Positions 16,589-28,417 are shown, counted from the stretch's first letter. The stretch: 64,000 nucleotides of DNA from Acidobacteria subdivision 2 bacterium RH1 MAG20 (GCA_002197545.1 NFUO01000389.1:1-64000), one strand, 5' to 3'. A program made the numbers and translations. The notes: generated from the sequence alone by a model not told the origin.

Positions 16589-18681
16589 CGCGTATCCCGA
16601 GTGATCGCAGCAAGAACAACATCTTTCGTCAGCAACTCAGGCAAAACATCAGCAGGAGCATTCGGTGTTGCCGGATAAATGACATAAGTAGGAACTCCGC
16701 TCCGGTTCAGCGAAGCGAGCTCCTTGGTGATCTCCGGATCGTACTGCGTCCAGTCGGCCTTCAGCAGAGTGAGTTTGTGATCGGCAAACTGCCGCTGCAC
16801 CTCAGCCGAGCGAAGCACAAGTCGCTCGTTGACCTGGCAACTCAAACACCACGCAGCCGTGAAATCGATAAACACAGGATGGCCGCTGGCGCGGGCCTGA
16901 TCCAGAGTCTGCTGAGAGTACGGCTGCCAGACCAGCGTAGTGTCCTTCGGTTGATACAGCGGAATGGTAAGGCCAATGGCAGCGACAAGTACCGCAGCGA
17001 TGGTACTGGGCCAGCGAGCTGGCCATCTGCCGAGGACCCAGCCGGCTACGGCAATCAACAGGAAGCAGCCAAGCAGGAGTGCGACCCGATATACGCCTTG
17101 TCCGCCGCCGGTGCCTGTAGCGAAAAGGCTCCCGTAAACATACGTTAGCCAGATGACGGTGGCGAAGAACACGACAGCGGTGAGTTGCTTGAAGATCTCC
17201 ATCCATGCGCCCGGTCGCGGGAGAATGCGAGTCCAGGCAGGTTGAAAACTGAGCAGCAGATAAGGCGTTGCGAGACCCAGCCCAAGCGCAGTAAAGACAG
17301 CGAACGTGATTCCCGCCGGTTGCGCGAGAGCAAAGCCGATGGCTGCTCCCATGAGTGGAGCTGTGCAGGGAGTAGCGACGATCGTTGCGAGCACGCCAGT
17401 AAAGAAGCTGCCCGTTAAGCCCTGCTTCTGCGCCAGTTCTCCACCGACGCTGGTAAACGAAAGACCGACATCGAACTGCCCTGCGAGAGAGAGGGCGAAG
17501 AAGAAGATGCCGGAGGCGAGGATAGCAAGAAAGGTCGGCGACTGAAGCTGAAATCCCCATCCAGCCTGCGCTCCACCCGCTCGAAGCCCAAGCAGAACGG
17601 CAACGATAATCCAAAAAGACACCAGGATGCCAAGCGTATAGACAAGACCATGGCTGCGCAGACGGCTGCGTTCCTCTCCCGAAGACTGCACCAACGCAAG
17701 CCCCTTGAGAAAGAGCACGGGAAAGACACAGGGCATCAGGTTGAGAATGATGCCGCCAAGAAAAGCAAGGCCGATAGCAGTTATCGTAGTAATGCCACTG
17801 GCGCTGTTCGCCGGTTTAGTTCCCGCAGCAGTGGCCACTTCGCCCGGAGTAACAGAGGCGGTGACATCATAGGCCTGTGTAACGCTTAGCTTGAAAACGC
17901 CATGAAACTGCGCTGGAAGTTTAGTAAGGTCTTCTGCCCGCTTAACGCGCAGACGAACGCCGTTCGGCAAAAGCTCTACTATCTGAGGCGCGGCGTTGGC
18001 AATCTGGTCCTGATCGAAGGGATAGAATTCGGCGTTGGCCTCCTTATGTCCGGTAATCAGCGTGAGAACAAAGTCTGTCTTGCCTCCCATGACGGTGAAC
18101 TTCACATCAGATGGAGCTGGCTTGGGAATGAGGTTGAGAGCATCCGCTACCGCACCTGTGGACTGCGCCGAAGCAGCGCCGGGAGTTACGGTGAGGTTGA
18201 GGCCCAGGTGCGCTTTGCCGGGGATGCAGACCTCGCGGCAGACCAGCCAGCTTACCTTCGCATCGAGATGGACGGGACCGGTTTTAGCTCCTTTTGCGGC
18301 AGTAATCTGAACAGGAAAGGCAGCTACGTTCTCGTAGCCGAAGTCCATCAACGGGCCAAGCGGAAGGCGGCTGGGAACAGGAAATTGCATCGAACCGGCG
18401 GTAATGCCGGGCGGGAGCGTCCAGTTGATGCGGGGCGGTTCGCCGGAGTCTCCGGCGTTAATCCAGTAGACGTGCCAGTGCGGTTCAAGGGTAAGCACGA
18501 GACCGGCCTGAAGAGTTCCACCGGGGGCGATATTGGGCGACGCTGCGACCAGTTCTGCCGTCAAATGCTGGGTTTTTACAGGGCCAGGGCCTCCGTCACC
18601 TGCCACCGTAAGCTGCGCGGGAGCGGTCAAGGTGGCGAAGAGGGCGCAGGCTGCAACGAACAGAGGATGGCGAATTTTCAT
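16585..18681 (-). CDS. DsbD-like thiol:disulfide reductase
   Basis: Transfers reducing power from cytoplasmic thioredoxin across the inner membrane. Order of parts: signal peptide (residues 1-22), a periplasmic DsbD N-terminal-like domain with the cysteine pair LVCREVCIPG (~residue 150), eight or so membrane helices with the CcdA-type cysteines NLMPCVFPVL and ATPCTAPLMG, and a C-terminal thioredoxin domain with AAWCLSCQVN. At 698 residues it is longer than E. coli DsbD. No good Shine-Dalgarno precedes the ATG. Overlaps the pyrE stop codon. Confidence 0.9.
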   Translation of the reverse strand: MKIRHPLFVAACALFATLTAPAQLTVAGDGGPGPVKTQHLTAELVAASPNIAPGGTLQAGLVLTLEPHWHVYWINAGDSGEPPRINWTLPPGITAGSMQFPVPSRLPLGPLMDFGYENVAAFPVQITAAKGAKTGPVHLDAKVSWLVCREVCIPGKAHLGLNLTVTPGAASAQSTGAVADALNLIPKPAPSDVKFTVMGGKTDFVLTLITGHKEANAEFYPFDQDQIANAAPQIVELLPNGVRLRVKRAEDLTKLPAQFHGVFKLSVTQAYDVTASVTPGEVATAAGTKPANSASGITTITAIGLAFLGGIILNLMPCVFPVLFLKGLALVQSSGEERSRLRSHGLVYTLGILVSFWIIVAVLLGLRAGGAQAGWGFQLQSPTFLAILASGIFFFALSLAGQFDVGLSFTSVGGELAQKQGLTGSFFTGVLATIVATPCTAPLMGAAIGFALAQPAGITFAVFTALGLGLATPYLLLSFQPAWTRILPRPGAWMEIFKQLTAVVFFATVIWLTYVYGSLFATGTGGGQGVYRVALLLGCFLLIAVAGWVLGRWPARWPSTIAAVLVAAIGLTIPLYQPKDTTLVWQPYSQQTLDQARASGHPVFIDFTAAWCLSCQVNERLVLRSAEVQRQFADHKLTLLKADWTQYDPEITKELASLNRSGVPTYVIYPATPNAPADVLPELLTKDVVLAAITRDTR

Positions 18682-18830
18682 TTGAATTTAATTGTAGGCC
18701 GGGAACTTGAAATGATTGAGTTTTACGTGATTTTTGACGGACATAGCATGGCTTTTTGCAAGGAAAGCGTGGTCAAAAATGCTACCTCCATTTCATTAGA
18801 CGTCGGCCGCAATAGATTTCCCCAGAAAAT

Positions 18831-19250
18831 TTAGCTGTGAACAAGGCGGCGATGCTCAACCATGATGCATCGGTCCATGACGACGTGGATACCACCCGCC
18901 TCAGCGCGAGCGGCAGCTTCGAGATGGATGATCCCCTGCTGGACCCAGAGGTTCTTGAAGCCAAGCTGGAGCATCTCGTCGACAATGACAGGAATGTACT
19001 TAGGTAGCCTGAAGACATTGACGATGTCGGGTTTGAGGGGAAGGTCAGCGAGGGTAGCGTAGGACTTCTCACCAAGCACAGTCTCTACCATCGGGTTGAC
19101 AGGCAGAATACGGTAGCCATGCTGCTGCATATAGGCAGGAACATAGTGGCTGGGCTTGCCGGGATCGGCAGAAAGGCCCACGACGACGATAGTAATCGGC
19201 TTCAGCTTGGGGTCGCCGAGCATGGCGCGGATCATTTCCGGTTCGTTCAC
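18831..19250 (-). CDS. CoA-binding protein (YccU-like)
   Basis: A single Rossmann-fold CoA-binding domain of 139 residues, as in YccU and the N-terminal part of acyl-CoA synthetases. VVVGLSADPGKPSHYVPAYM is the nucleotide loop; VNVFRLPKYIPVIVDEML and LWVQQGIIHLEAA follow. The GTG at 19250 has GGAG 6 bases upstream. Role unknown; CoA binding is a family expectation. Confidence 0.88.
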   Translation of the reverse strand: MNEPEMIRAMLGDPKLKPITIVVVGLSADPGKPSHYVPAYMQQHGYRILPVNPMVETVLGEKSYATLADLPLKPDIVNVFRLPKYIPVIVDEMLQLGFKNLWVQQGIIHLEAAARAEAGGIHVVMDRCIMVEHRRLVHS

Positions 19251-19288
19251 TGCCGTCTCCTTCCGCTATTAGATGAAGCCCGTCCCAT

Positions 19289-20881
19289 TTACGACCAATA
19301 ACTTCTATCCAGGGTCCGGTACTGGATCGCCTCGGCAATATGCTTCACCGCGATGTCCTGCTCTCCGCCTAAATCGGCGATGGTCCGCGCCACCTTCAAG
19401 ATCCGGTCATGTGCCCGGGCGCTTAAGCCCTGTTGCTGCATCGCGCGCTCCAGCAATCGCTCAGCATCCGACGACAGCTCACAATAAGTTCGTATCTGCT
19501 GCGTGCTCATCTGCGAGTTAGAGAAGATCTGCCGCGAAGCCCCCTTCGCCGACCCCTTTGTTCGCTCTCCAGCCTGGCTGAACCGCTCATGTTGCCGCTC
19601 CCTGGCGGCCAGCACCCGATTGCGTATCTCTTCCGAACCCTCCGCCGCGGAGCCGCCCCGAAGCTCCTTATACTGCACCGCCGGGACCTCAATATGAATA
19701 TCGATCCGGTCCAGCAACGGTCCCGAAACCTTCGACACATATCGCTGAATCATCGGCGGCGTACACATACACTCCCGCGACTTATCGTTGAAATATCCGC
19801 ACGGACAAGGGTTCATCGCCGCCGCCAGCATGAACCGCGCCGGAAAGCTTAAGCTCATCGCCGCCCGCGCAATCGTCACCATTCCGTCCTCAAGCGGCTG
19901 CCGCATCACCTCCAGAACGTTCCGGGGAAACTCCGGCAGCTCATCCAGAAACAGCAGCCCGTTGTGCGCCAGCGAAACCTCGCCCGGCCGCGGCATCATC
20001 CCGCCGCCAATCAACCCCGCATCCGAGATCGTATGGTGCGGCGACCGGAACGGCCTGTGCGTCACCAGCCCCTGCTCCGCATCCAACACCCCAGCCACCG
20101 AATGGATCTTCGTCGTCTCCAGCGCCTCCTCGAACCGCAGCGGAGCAAGGATCGAAGGCAGCCGCTTGGCCAGCATCGTCTTGCCCGATCCCGGCGGCCC
20201 AATCATCAAAATATTGTGTCCACCCGCAGCCGCTACCTCCAGCGCCCGCTTCGCCACATGCTGTCCACGTACATCTTTAAAATCAAATGGAAAGTGCTGC
20301 ATCTCGCTCAGTAGATTTGCCGTCTCTACCTTCAGTGGCATCGCTGTCATCGTCCCGAAAGCAGCGGAATTCAATAACTCCCGCACCTCCAGCAAACTCT
20401 TCACCGGATAGACGTTCACTCCCTGTACCACTGCCGCCTCACGCGCATTGCTCGCAGGAATAATCAGGTTCGGAATCCCTTTGGCTCGTGCGGCAACCGC
20501 AATCGGCAACATTCCCTGCACTGCCCGCAGGCTTCCGTCCAGCCCCAACTCCCCCACCAGCAGAAAATCACTCAGGTCCTTAATGTGGAGCGCGCCATAA
20601 GCGCCAAGTATCCCAATCGCAATCGGAAGATCGAACCCCGAACCCTCCTTCTTCAGATCAGCCGGAGCGAGATTGATCGTGATCCGGGTCGGCGGAATAT
20701 CGAACCCGGAGTTCTTGATTGCCGACCGCACCCGGTCGCGGCTCTCCCGCACCGCCGCATCCGGCAGCCCCACCGTATTGAACTGTTCTTTATCCAGCTT
20801 GACGCCGGAAAAGTCCACCTCTACATCGATAATGTGTGCATCAATTCCATAGACTGCTGCACTGCGAGCCGTAAAGAGCAT
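19289..20881 (-). CDS. YifB/ComM-family Mg-chelatase-like ATPase
   Basis: AAA+ ATPase of the ComM/YifB family; ComM acts in branch migration during natural transformation. The N-terminal domain ([30 protein letters not shown]) resembles a Lon-protease-like fold; the ATPase core has Walker [16 protein letters not shown] (~residue 230) and [13 protein letters not shown] as Walker B; CPCGYF...CMC cysteines are typical. 530 residues, normal length. Cotranscription with the CoA-binding gene downstream is possible. Confidence 0.92.
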   Translation of the reverse strand: MLFTARSAAVYGIDAHIIDVEVDFSGVKLDKEQFNTVGLPDAAVRESRDRVRSAIKNSGFDIPPTRITINLAPADLKKEGSGFDLPIAIGILGAYGALHIKDLSDFLLVGELGLDGSLRAVQGMLPIAVAARAKGIPNLIIPASNAREAAVVQGVNVYPVKSLLEVRELLNSAAFGTMTAMPLKVETANLLSEMQHFPFDFKDVRGQHVAKRALEVAAAGGHNILMIGPPGSGKTMLAKRLPSILAPLRFEEALETTKIHSVAGVLDAEQGLVTHRPFRSPHHTISDAGLIGGGMMPRPGEVSLAHNGLLFLDELPEFPRNVLEVMRQPLEDGMVTIARAAMSLSFPARFMLAAAMNPCPCGYFNDKSRECMCTPPMIQRYVSKVSGPLLDRIDIHIEVPAVQYKELRGGSAAEGSEEIRNRVLAARERQHERFSQAGERTKGSAKGASRQIFSNSQMSTQQIRTYCELSSDAERLLERAMQQQGLSARAHDRILKVARTIADLGGEQDIAVKHIAEAIQYRTLDRSYWS

Positions 20882-20976
20882 GGGTGGGCCTGGTCAATCC
20901 TTGAGGCAGTTAATTTTCGCCGAGTATAGCATCCAACCGCTATAACTAAGGCACGACTACGATGGAGCGACATCTC

Positions 20977-21954
20977 ATGCCAACACGCACCTGTGTCCTT
21001 CGCCTCAGCAAGGTGTCCCCTCTGCTGGTTGCCTTTCTGTTACTGCCCCTTCAAAACTTCGCGGCACAGCGCAACTCCACAACTGCTGACAATCAATCCG
21101 TCGACGGAAAAATCGTAACCACCACGCAGCAGCCTCAAGATCAATCCCCGGAGCAAGCTCCTCGTGACCGCACCAAAAATACGATCGCACAGAACAACGA
21201 CGAAGCCTGGTCCATGCTCACCGACGCTCTGGGAGATGCAAAGCACGCCGATCTCCGCATCCAGGCCCTCGCCGCCCTTGGCACACTCGTACCGAGTCCA
21301 CGCACCGAAAAAATGATCTCCGACGCCATGAAGGACTCTGACGTTGACGTGCGCACCGCTGCCGTTCTTGCCGCCGGCCAGACCAAAAGCCGTAACCTTA
21401 CCACCGATATCCGGGCCCTGCTCGACGACAAGGACCCGCAGGTCGCCTTCGTTGCAGCCTCCACGCTATGGAAGATGAATGACCGCTCCGGCGAAGATAT
21501 CCTCGTGGCCGTAGTCAACGGCGAGCGCAGCACAAGGCCCGGCGTGGTGAACGGCACCATGCACAACGTCAACAAGGAACTCCACAACCCCGCATCGCTG
21601 GCCCGCCTCGGCGCCCTTCAAGGCGCCTCCCTGCTGCTTGGCCCCTTCGGCTTCGGCATTACCGCCATCGAATACATGCGCAAAAACGGCGGCGACAACG
21701 CCCGCGTCTCCGCCATCGAGCAGCTCTCGCAGGAGAAGACCGCGCCCATACGCGACGAACTCATCGCCGCCCTCACCGACAAAGACCCCGCAGTCCGCGC
21801 AGCCGCGGCCATCGCGCTCGGCAGCTATCACGACAGTTCCATCCCCAACGCACTCCTGCCTCTCTTCGATGACACCAAAACGCCCGTCCGCCTCACCGCT
21901 GCTGCCGCTTACATCCGGGCCACACATTTAGCTCCGGCCCGCAAAAGACGATAG
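20977..21954 (+). CDS. Exported HEAT-repeat protein
   Basis: About 325 residues: a signal peptide (LLVAFLLLPLQNFAAQ), a polar linker, then HEAT/PBS-lyase-type helical repeats (LRIQALAALGTLV, VDVRTAAVLAAGQTK, PQVAFVAASTLWKM, PAVRAAAAIALGSYH, TPVRLTAAAAYIRA). Likely periplasmic scaffold; partner unknown. The second ATG (20977) is preferred because GGAG lies 9 bases before it; 20962 is the longer option. Confidence 0.8.
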   Translation: MPTRTCVLRLSKVSPLLVAFLLLPLQNFAAQRNSTTADNQSVDGKIVTTTQQPQDQSPEQAPRDRTKNTIAQNNDEAWSMLTDALGDAKHADLRIQALAALGTLVPSPRTEKMISDAMKDSDVDVRTAAVLAAGQTKSRNLTTDIRALLDDKDPQVAFVAASTLWKMNDRSGEDILVAVVNGERSTRPGVVNGTMHNVNKELHNPASLARLGALQGASLLLGPFGFGITAIEYMRKNGGDNARVSAIEQLSQEKTAPIRDELIAALTDKDPAVRAAAAIALGSYHDSSIPNALLPLFDDTKTPVRLTAAAAYIRATHLAPARKRR

Positions 21955-21966
21955 GAGAGGAGATCG

Positions 21967-23478
<1,512 letters not shown>

Positions 23479-23511
23479 ACTCTCTTAATTTCTTGAGAAA
23501 GATTTGCGCCA

Positions 23512-24699
23512 TCACCGCTCCACCGCCAGCGCCACCGAATTCCCTCCTCCTAAACACAACGCCGCTACACCCTTCTTCACATCCCGCCGGATCATCTCGT
23601 GAATCAGCGTCACCAAGACCCGTGCCCCGCTCGCTCCAATCGGATGTCCAATCGCCACCGCCCCGCCATTTACATTCACCCTCCCCGCATCCAGCCTCAG
23701 TTCCTTCATCACCCCGAGAGCCTGCACGCTGAACGCCTCGTTCAGCTCAAATAGATCCACGTCGCCTATCTTCCACCCAGCGCGTTCCAGCACCCGTTGC
23801 ACACCAATCACCGGGGCGAGCATCACCCATCGCGGAGCAACCCCGCTCATTGCCTGAGCCTTAATCGTCACCATCGGCTTCAGCCCCAGCGCCGCAGCCT
23901 TCGCAGCCGACATCACCACAACCGCCGCCGCCGCATCGTTCACCCCCGGAGCGTTCCCCGCCGTCACCGTTCCATCTTTTTTAAACGCCGGCTTCAAGGC
24001 CCGAAGCCCCTCCAGCGAAGCATCCTCGCGCACGCTCTCATCGCGCGAGAAGATCACCAACTCGCCGCCCTTCTTCTTCGGCGGCAGCAGCGAGACCGGA
24101 ATCACCTCCGCATCGAACCGCCCCTCCCGCCACGCCGCACTCGCCCGCCGATGCGACTCCAGCGCATAAGCATCCTGTTGCTCACGCGTGATGCCATGTT
24201 TGTCCGCGACCAGTTCGCCGGTCATGCCCATGTGCCAGTCCTCGCACGCACACCACAACCCGTCCCTCACCATCGAGTCCACCACCGTCGAGTCGCCCAT
24301 GCGAAAACCCTTCCGCCCCTGCGGCAAAAGATACGGCGCGTTGGTCATCGACTCCATCCCACCCGCGACGACGATCTCCGCCGCTCCCGTCATGACGCTC
24401 TGCGCCGCCAGGGCAATCGCCTTCAAACCGGAGCCGCAAACCATGTTGATCGTCATTGCTGCGACCGTGTCCGCAAGTCCGCCTTGCAACGCTGCCTGCC
24501 GCGCAGGGTTCTGTCCCAGCCCCGCCGGCAGCACGCATCCCATCAGGCACTCGTCAACACTCGAAACGTCAATCCCCGCTCTACGCGCGGCTTCGTGCAC
24601 TACCACCGCACCAAGTTCCACAGCGCTCATCTCGCTCAACGCCCCTTGAAACTTTCCCACTGGAGTCCGCACCGCGGACACAATCACAACGTCCTTCAT
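23512..24699 (-). CDS. Acetyl-CoA acetyltransferase (thiolase)
   Basis: Condenses two acetyl-CoA, or the reverse. 395 residues, the usual length. The active-site cysteine is in [14 protein letters not shown] (~residue 88), the histidine in [16 protein letters not shown], and the second cysteine in [12 protein letters not shown] near the C-terminus. Biosynthetic versus degradative role cannot be told, as the neighbours are unrelated. Confidence 0.92.
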   Translation of the reverse strand: MKDVVIVSAVRTPVGKFQGALSEMSAVELGAVVVHEAARRAGIDVSSVDECLMGCVLPAGLGQNPARQAALQGGLADTVAAMTINMVCGSGLKAIALAAQSVMTGAAEIVVAGGMESMTNAPYLLPQGRKGFRMGDSTVVDSMVRDGLWCACEDWHMGMTGELVADKHGITREQQDAYALESHRRASAAWREGRFDAEVIPVSLLPPKKKGGELVIFSRDESVREDASLEGLRALKPAFKKDGTVTAGNAPGVNDAAAAVVVMSAAKAAALGLKPMVTIKAQAMSGVAPRWVMLAPVIGVQRVLERAGWKIGDVDLFELNEAFSVQALGVMKELRLDAGRVNVNGGAVAIGHPIGASGARVLVTLIHEMIRRDVKKGVAALCLGGGNSVALAVER

Positions 24700-24897
24700 C
24701 GCAACACCTCATCACAAAAACCATTCACCAACGTCAACTCCGCAATGCATCCGGAACGCAAAAGTATACGGCGCGACGACTGCCGTTCGCATTCTTCCGG
24801 CGCTTTGGAGGCGAACCCATCCCTTCTTTTGCGTCTTCTTTTGTCAGATACCGTACCTTGCGCCCAAAAAAAATTTTCACAAACGTATCGATTTTTC

Positions 24898-24926
24898 TTG
24901 ACACTGAAATTTCAGGAATCTATACC
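24898..24926 (+). promoter_or_regulatory. Sigma-70-type promoter for the Lys/Ala peptide gene
   Basis: TTGACA at 24898-24903, a 17-base spacer, then TATACC at 24921-24926. The -35 box is a consensus match and the spacing is optimal. The spacer holds the palindrome GAAATTTC (24906-24913). Confidence 0.7.
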
Positions 24927-24933
24927 TTCGTTA

Positions 24934-24956
24934 GCTGCAATGCAGCATGTTGCAGC
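24934..24956 (+). promoter_or_regulatory. Stem-loop in the 5' leader of the peptide gene
   Basis: GCTGCAA (24934-24940) and TTGCAGC (24950-24956) form a 7-bp stem with a 9-base loop, between the promoter and the ribosome site. It may affect translation or stability of the message. Confidence 0.45.
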
Positions 24957-24988
24957 ATCGATGTCTAATCAATAGGGAGAATAGACAA

Positions 24989-25057
24989 ATGGCAACGAAA
25001 AAGGCAGCCAAAAAAGCAGTAAAGAAATCGGCGAAGAAAGCCGCAAAAAAGAAGTAA
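24989..25057 (+). CDS. 22-residue lysine/alanine-rich peptide
   Basis: A very short gene: MATKKAAKKAVKKSAKKA followed by AKKK and a TAA stop. The sequence is ten or more lysines in a KKA repeat, just like the C-terminal tails of histone H1-like and HU-like bacterial DNA-binding proteins, but here with no globular domain. It has its own promoter (24898-24926), an AGGGAG ribosome site about 10 bases upstream, and a perfect 14-bp hairpin after the stop, so it looks like a complete monocistronic gene. Binding to DNA or RNA is an inference from charge. Confidence 0.75.
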   Translation: MATKKAAKKAVKKSAKKAAKKK

Positions 25058-25073
25058 CACCAACCAGGCAAAC

Positions 25074-25106
25074 AGAACGGGGGACGCAATGAGCGTCCCC
25101 CGTTCT
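25074..25106. terminator. Strong hairpin between convergent genes
   Basis: A perfect 14-bp stem (AGAACGGGGGACGC with GCGTCCCCCGTTCT) and a 5-base AATGA loop. No T-run follows on the plus strand. It lies between the peptide gene and the convergent coiled-coil gene and could end both transcripts. Confidence 0.75.
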
Positions 25107-25126
25107 GCGTCTGCAGATAACCTTAG

Positions 25127-25945
25127 CTACTGTCCCGGCGTACCCTTCGGTGTGGACAGATATCCCGACACCGTGTTCTTCTCGATGTCGTTCACCACCA
25201 GCTCGTACAGCACCGGCGTCTTGCCCGTATAGAACTGCAGCGGCTCATCGAGGTTCTTGTCCTTCTTCTCGATGTTGCGGTCGTCCGCGCTCACATTCAG
25301 CGTGTACCGCGAGTGCTTCGTGTCCACCTTCTTCAATTGCACCTTGATGGTCGAGAGCAACAGCGGCTTCTGGCCCTTCTTCAACGTGAACTCGAAGTAG
25401 TTCCGGTCGCCCTTATGCTTCAGGACCTCAAGCTCGCTATGGTTGGTCGCAATCAGGCCGCTCATCACGCCTGCGTCGCCCACCACCCGGTTCAACTGCG
25501 TCTTCGTCGCCTCAAGATCAGACCTCGTCGTCGCTACATCCGTCTTCACGCCGCCAACATCGGTCTTCACGGTTGCCACATCGCTCGACACCGCGCCGAT
25601 CTGCTGCTTCGTCGCCGCCTGCTCCTGCTCCAGCTTCGTCGTCGCAGCCTGCTGCGCCCGAAGGATGGTCTGCGCCCTGACCTCGATCTGTTTCTGCGCG
25701 ATGCCGACGCTCTGCCCCAGCGTCTCGCTCGTCGCCCGCAGACGGGCATTGGTCGCATCCAACTTCTCCGCCAGGTCAGCGTTCTTCTGAGTTGCAGCCG
25801 CCAACTGTTTCTGGGTATCGGCAAGATGGTTCTGCAAGCCGTAGCACCATACTAGCGAGCCCAGCGCAGCCAGTAACGCCACCACAAGAACAGCAAGAAA
25901 TACTCCCGACATCGATCGCTCTGCTACGTACTCTTCGTCGCTCAT
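25127..25945 (-). CDS. Membrane-anchored coiled-coil protein
   Basis: 272 residues, function unknown. One N-terminal membrane helix (FLAVLVVALLAALGSLVWC, ~15-34), a long coiled coil (~40-165; heptad-like VATVKTDVGGVKTDVATT), and a C-terminal beta-rich domain (~180-272; YFEFTLKKGQKPLLLSTIKV, HSRYTLNVSADDRN). The C-terminal part is probably periplasmic. A serine/threonine and valine rich coiled coil like this can act as a spacer. No family recognised. Confidence 0.8.
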   Translation of the reverse strand: MSDEEYVAERSMSGVFLAVLVVALLAALGSLVWCYGLQNHLADTQKQLAAATQKNADLAEKLDATNARLRATSETLGQSVGIAQKQIEVRAQTILRAQQAATTKLEQEQAATKQQIGAVSSDVATVKTDVGGVKTDVATTRSDLEATKTQLNRVVGDAGVMSGLIATNHSELEVLKHKGDRNYFEFTLKKGQKPLLLSTIKVQLKKVDTKHSRYTLNVSADDRNIEKKDKNLDEPLQFYTGKTPVLYELVVNDIEKNTVSGYLSTPKGTPGQ

Positions 25946-26069
25946 CGCACTCTCCTCTACACCGCTCTTCCGTTCGCCTGCTCCGGTTTTCCGAAACAGG
26001 CTGCTCGTCAGTCTCTCAAACTTACACCCCCATGACCATAGATTTTCTGAAGCGCACTAAACTAGTCTT

Positions 26070-27146
26070 ATGCATCACTCCGACATCTGCATCGCCGGAG
26101 GCGGCATCATCGGCCTCTCGCTTGCTCTCGAACTTCATCGCCGCGGCCTCAGCGTCACCATTCTCGATCGAGGACAACCACTCTCCGAGGCCTCCACCGC
26201 CGCCGCCGGAATGCTCGCCGCCGGTGATCCGGAAAATCCCGCGCCTCTGCGCCAGCTCTCCGACCTCAGCCTCTCGCTCTATCCGGCCTTCCTTGATCGG
26301 CTCCATGAGCTCTCCGGTATCCGCATTCCCTTCCATACCGGCAAAACGCTCCAGTCCCACCTCACCGCTTCGGCAGACACACTTTCTCCTGAAGCGCTTA
26401 CACAGATCCTGCCGCAACTTACTCCCAACGACCGGCACTTCACCCTCATCGACGAGCACAGCCTCGATCCGCGCAATCTCGCCGCAGCACTTCTTGCCGC
26501 CGTTCAAGCTACCACTATCGACCTCCGCGCCAACACGAAGGTACTCGCCGCTCAGTCCGTCGACAAAGCCGTAGAAGTCCACACCGTCTCCGGTATTCTC
26601 CATGCCGCGCAGTTCATCAACTGCGCCGGAGCCTGGGCGACACACTCCTCACTGACACCCGACATCGCCGTCGTTCCCAAAAAGGGACAGATGCTCGCCG
26701 TCTCTCTACCCTCTTCTCTGCCTCTGCATCTCGTAGTACGCACCCATGACATCTATATAGTTCCGCGCACCACCGGTCCGCTTGCAGGCCGGGCCATCAT
26801 CGGAGCAACCATCGAAGACGCCGCCTTCGATAAAACCATCCACTCCTCCGACATCGCCCACCTGCGATCTCTCGCCGCATCTCTCCTGCCCGCGCTTGCC
26901 GAAGCGACTCAGCTCGAAGCCTGGGCTGGCCTCCGTCCAGCAACCGTGGACGGTCTTCCTTTCCTCGGCGCCCTGCCGGACCGCGACCATCAATTCGTGG
27001 CCGCCGGACACTATCGCAACGGCATCCTCCTCGCTCCGGCAACCGCGCAGGTCATGGCGCAACTTCTCACCGGAGAGCCTCCTTTCATCGATCTCACCAG
27101 CTTCTCTCCAGCGCGTTCCCTGGCAACCGCGACCATCGGCCATTGA
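26070..27146 (+). CDS. thiO: Glycine oxidase ThiO-like FAD enzyme
   Basis: FAD-dependent D-amino acid/glycine oxidase of the DAO family; ThiO makes iminoglycine for thiazole (thiamine) synthesis. The dinucleotide motif ICIAGGGIIGLSLALELHRR is at the N-terminus; STAAAGMLAAGDPENP, YIVPRTTGPLAGRAIIGATI and LEAWAGLRPATVDGLPFLG are typical of ThiO. 358 residues, normal. No other thiamine genes are close, so the thiamine role is a family inference. Confidence 0.85.
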   Translation: MHHSDICIAGGGIIGLSLALELHRRGLSVTILDRGQPLSEASTAAAGMLAAGDPENPAPLRQLSDLSLSLYPAFLDRLHELSGIRIPFHTGKTLQSHLTASADTLSPEALTQILPQLTPNDRHFTLIDEHSLDPRNLAAALLAAVQATTIDLRANTKVLAAQSVDKAVEVHTVSGILHAAQFINCAGAWATHSSLTPDIAVVPKKGQMLAVSLPSSLPLHLVVRTHDIYIVPRTTGPLAGRAIIGATIEDAAFDKTIHSSDIAHLRSLAASLLPALAEATQLEAWAGLRPATVDGLPFLGALPDRDHQFVAAGHYRNGILLAPATAQVMAQLLTGEPPFIDLTSFSPARSLATATIGH

Positions 27147-27234
27147 AGCCGATATTCGCGCACCCCGCCGTGACAACCCTTTCGCCGCTGCGCTATAAAC
27201 GATGTAACTTTGTAATATTGGGGAGAAGTCGCTC

Positions 27235-28365
27235 ATGTCCACTGTTGCACCTAAAGGCCTGGAAGGCATTGTCGCCACCAGCTCTTCCATTTGCTTTATC
27301 GACGGCAATGCCGGCGTCCTCTCCTACCGGGGCATCGACATCCACGAGCTGGCAGAGCGTTCCACCTTTGAAGAGTGCGCCTATCTCCTCTGGTTCGGCA
27401 AACTTCCCACGACCTCCGAGCTGGCCGGCTTCGCCACACAACTCGCCGCCGCGCGCCATCTCGATCCCAAGGTCATCGATTTTCTCCGCAGCGTCCCCAC
27501 CAGCGCCACGCCGATGGAGGTGCTCCGCACCGCCGTCTCGCTGCTCAGCGTCTACGACGCCGACGAGGCCGATAGCAGCCATGACGCCAACGTCCGCAAG
27601 TCCTTCCGCCTCACCGCGCAGATCCCGATGATCGTCGCCATCTTCGACCGCATCCGCAAAAGCAAACCCGTCGTCGAGCCCGACCACAAGCTCTCGCACG
27701 CTGGCAACTTCCTCTCGATGCTTAACGGTGAGCGCCCCTCCGAGACCGCCACCCGCGCCTTCGATATCGCGCTCATCCTCCACGCCGACCACGAGCTTAA
27801 CGCCAGCACCTTTGCCGCCCGCGTCATCGCCGCAACCCTCGCCGATATCCACTCAGCCATCACCGGCGCCATCGGCGCATTAAAAGGCCCGCTCCACGGC
27901 GGAGCCAACGAGGCCACCATGCGCCTCCTCTACGCCATCGACGAAACCGGTGCCGACCCCGTCGAGTACGTGAAGCAGATGTTCGCCGAGAAGAAAAAGA
28001 TCTCCGGCTTCGGCCATCGCGTCTACCACACAGAAGACCCACGGGCCACCCATCTCCGCCGCATGTCCGAAGAGCTGGGCAAGGTCGCAGGTAGCACCAA
28101 GTGGTTCGATATGTCCCGCAAGATCGAGCTCTTCGTCAAGGAGCAAAAGAAGCTCAACGCCAACGTGGACTTCTATTCCGCCTCCACCTACACCACGCTC
28201 GGCATCGACATCGACCTCTTCACTCCGATCTTCGCCGTCAGCCGCATCGCCGGCTGGGCCGCCCACGTCATCGAGCAGCACGACGACAACCGCCTCATCC
28301 GCCCACGCGCCGACTATGTTGGACCGGCCTACCCGTCTCCTTACATCCCTATCTCAGAGCGCTGA
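27235..28365 (+). CDS. Citrate synthase
   Basis: Condenses oxaloacetate and acetyl-CoA in the TCA cycle. 376 residues, the short bacterial/archaeal form rather than the ~430-residue NADH-sensitive type. Active-site motifs: LHADHELNASTFAAR, GPLHGGANEATMRLL, SGFGHRVYHTEDPRA, and the late aspartate in VDFYSASTYTTLG. A strong terminator follows. A methylcitrate synthase role cannot be excluded from sequence. Confidence 0.92.
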   Translation: MSTVAPKGLEGIVATSSSICFIDGNAGVLSYRGIDIHELAERSTFEECAYLLWFGKLPTTSELAGFATQLAAARHLDPKVIDFLRSVPTSATPMEVLRTAVSLLSVYDADEADSSHDANVRKSFRLTAQIPMIVAIFDRIRKSKPVVEPDHKLSHAGNFLSMLNGERPSETATRAFDIALILHADHELNASTFAARVIAATLADIHSAITGAIGALKGPLHGGANEATMRLLYAIDETGADPVEYVKQMFAEKKKISGFGHRVYHTEDPRATHLRRMSEELGKVAGSTKWFDMSRKIELFVKEQKKLNANVDFYSASTYTTLGIDIDLFTPIFAVSRIAGWAAHVIEQHDDNRLIRPRADYVGPAYPSPYIPISER

Positions 28366-28387
28366 CTGTTTTTACTGCCGGACGACA

Positions 28388-28417
28388 AAAAGAGCAGCCA
28401 TTCATGGCTGCTCTTTT
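28388..28417 (+). terminator. Rho-independent terminator after citrate synthase
   Basis: A perfect 13-bp stem AAAAGAGCAGCCA / TGGCTGCTCTTTT with a TTCA loop. The T-run ends the stem. It lies between convergent genes and works in either direction. Confidence 0.85.
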
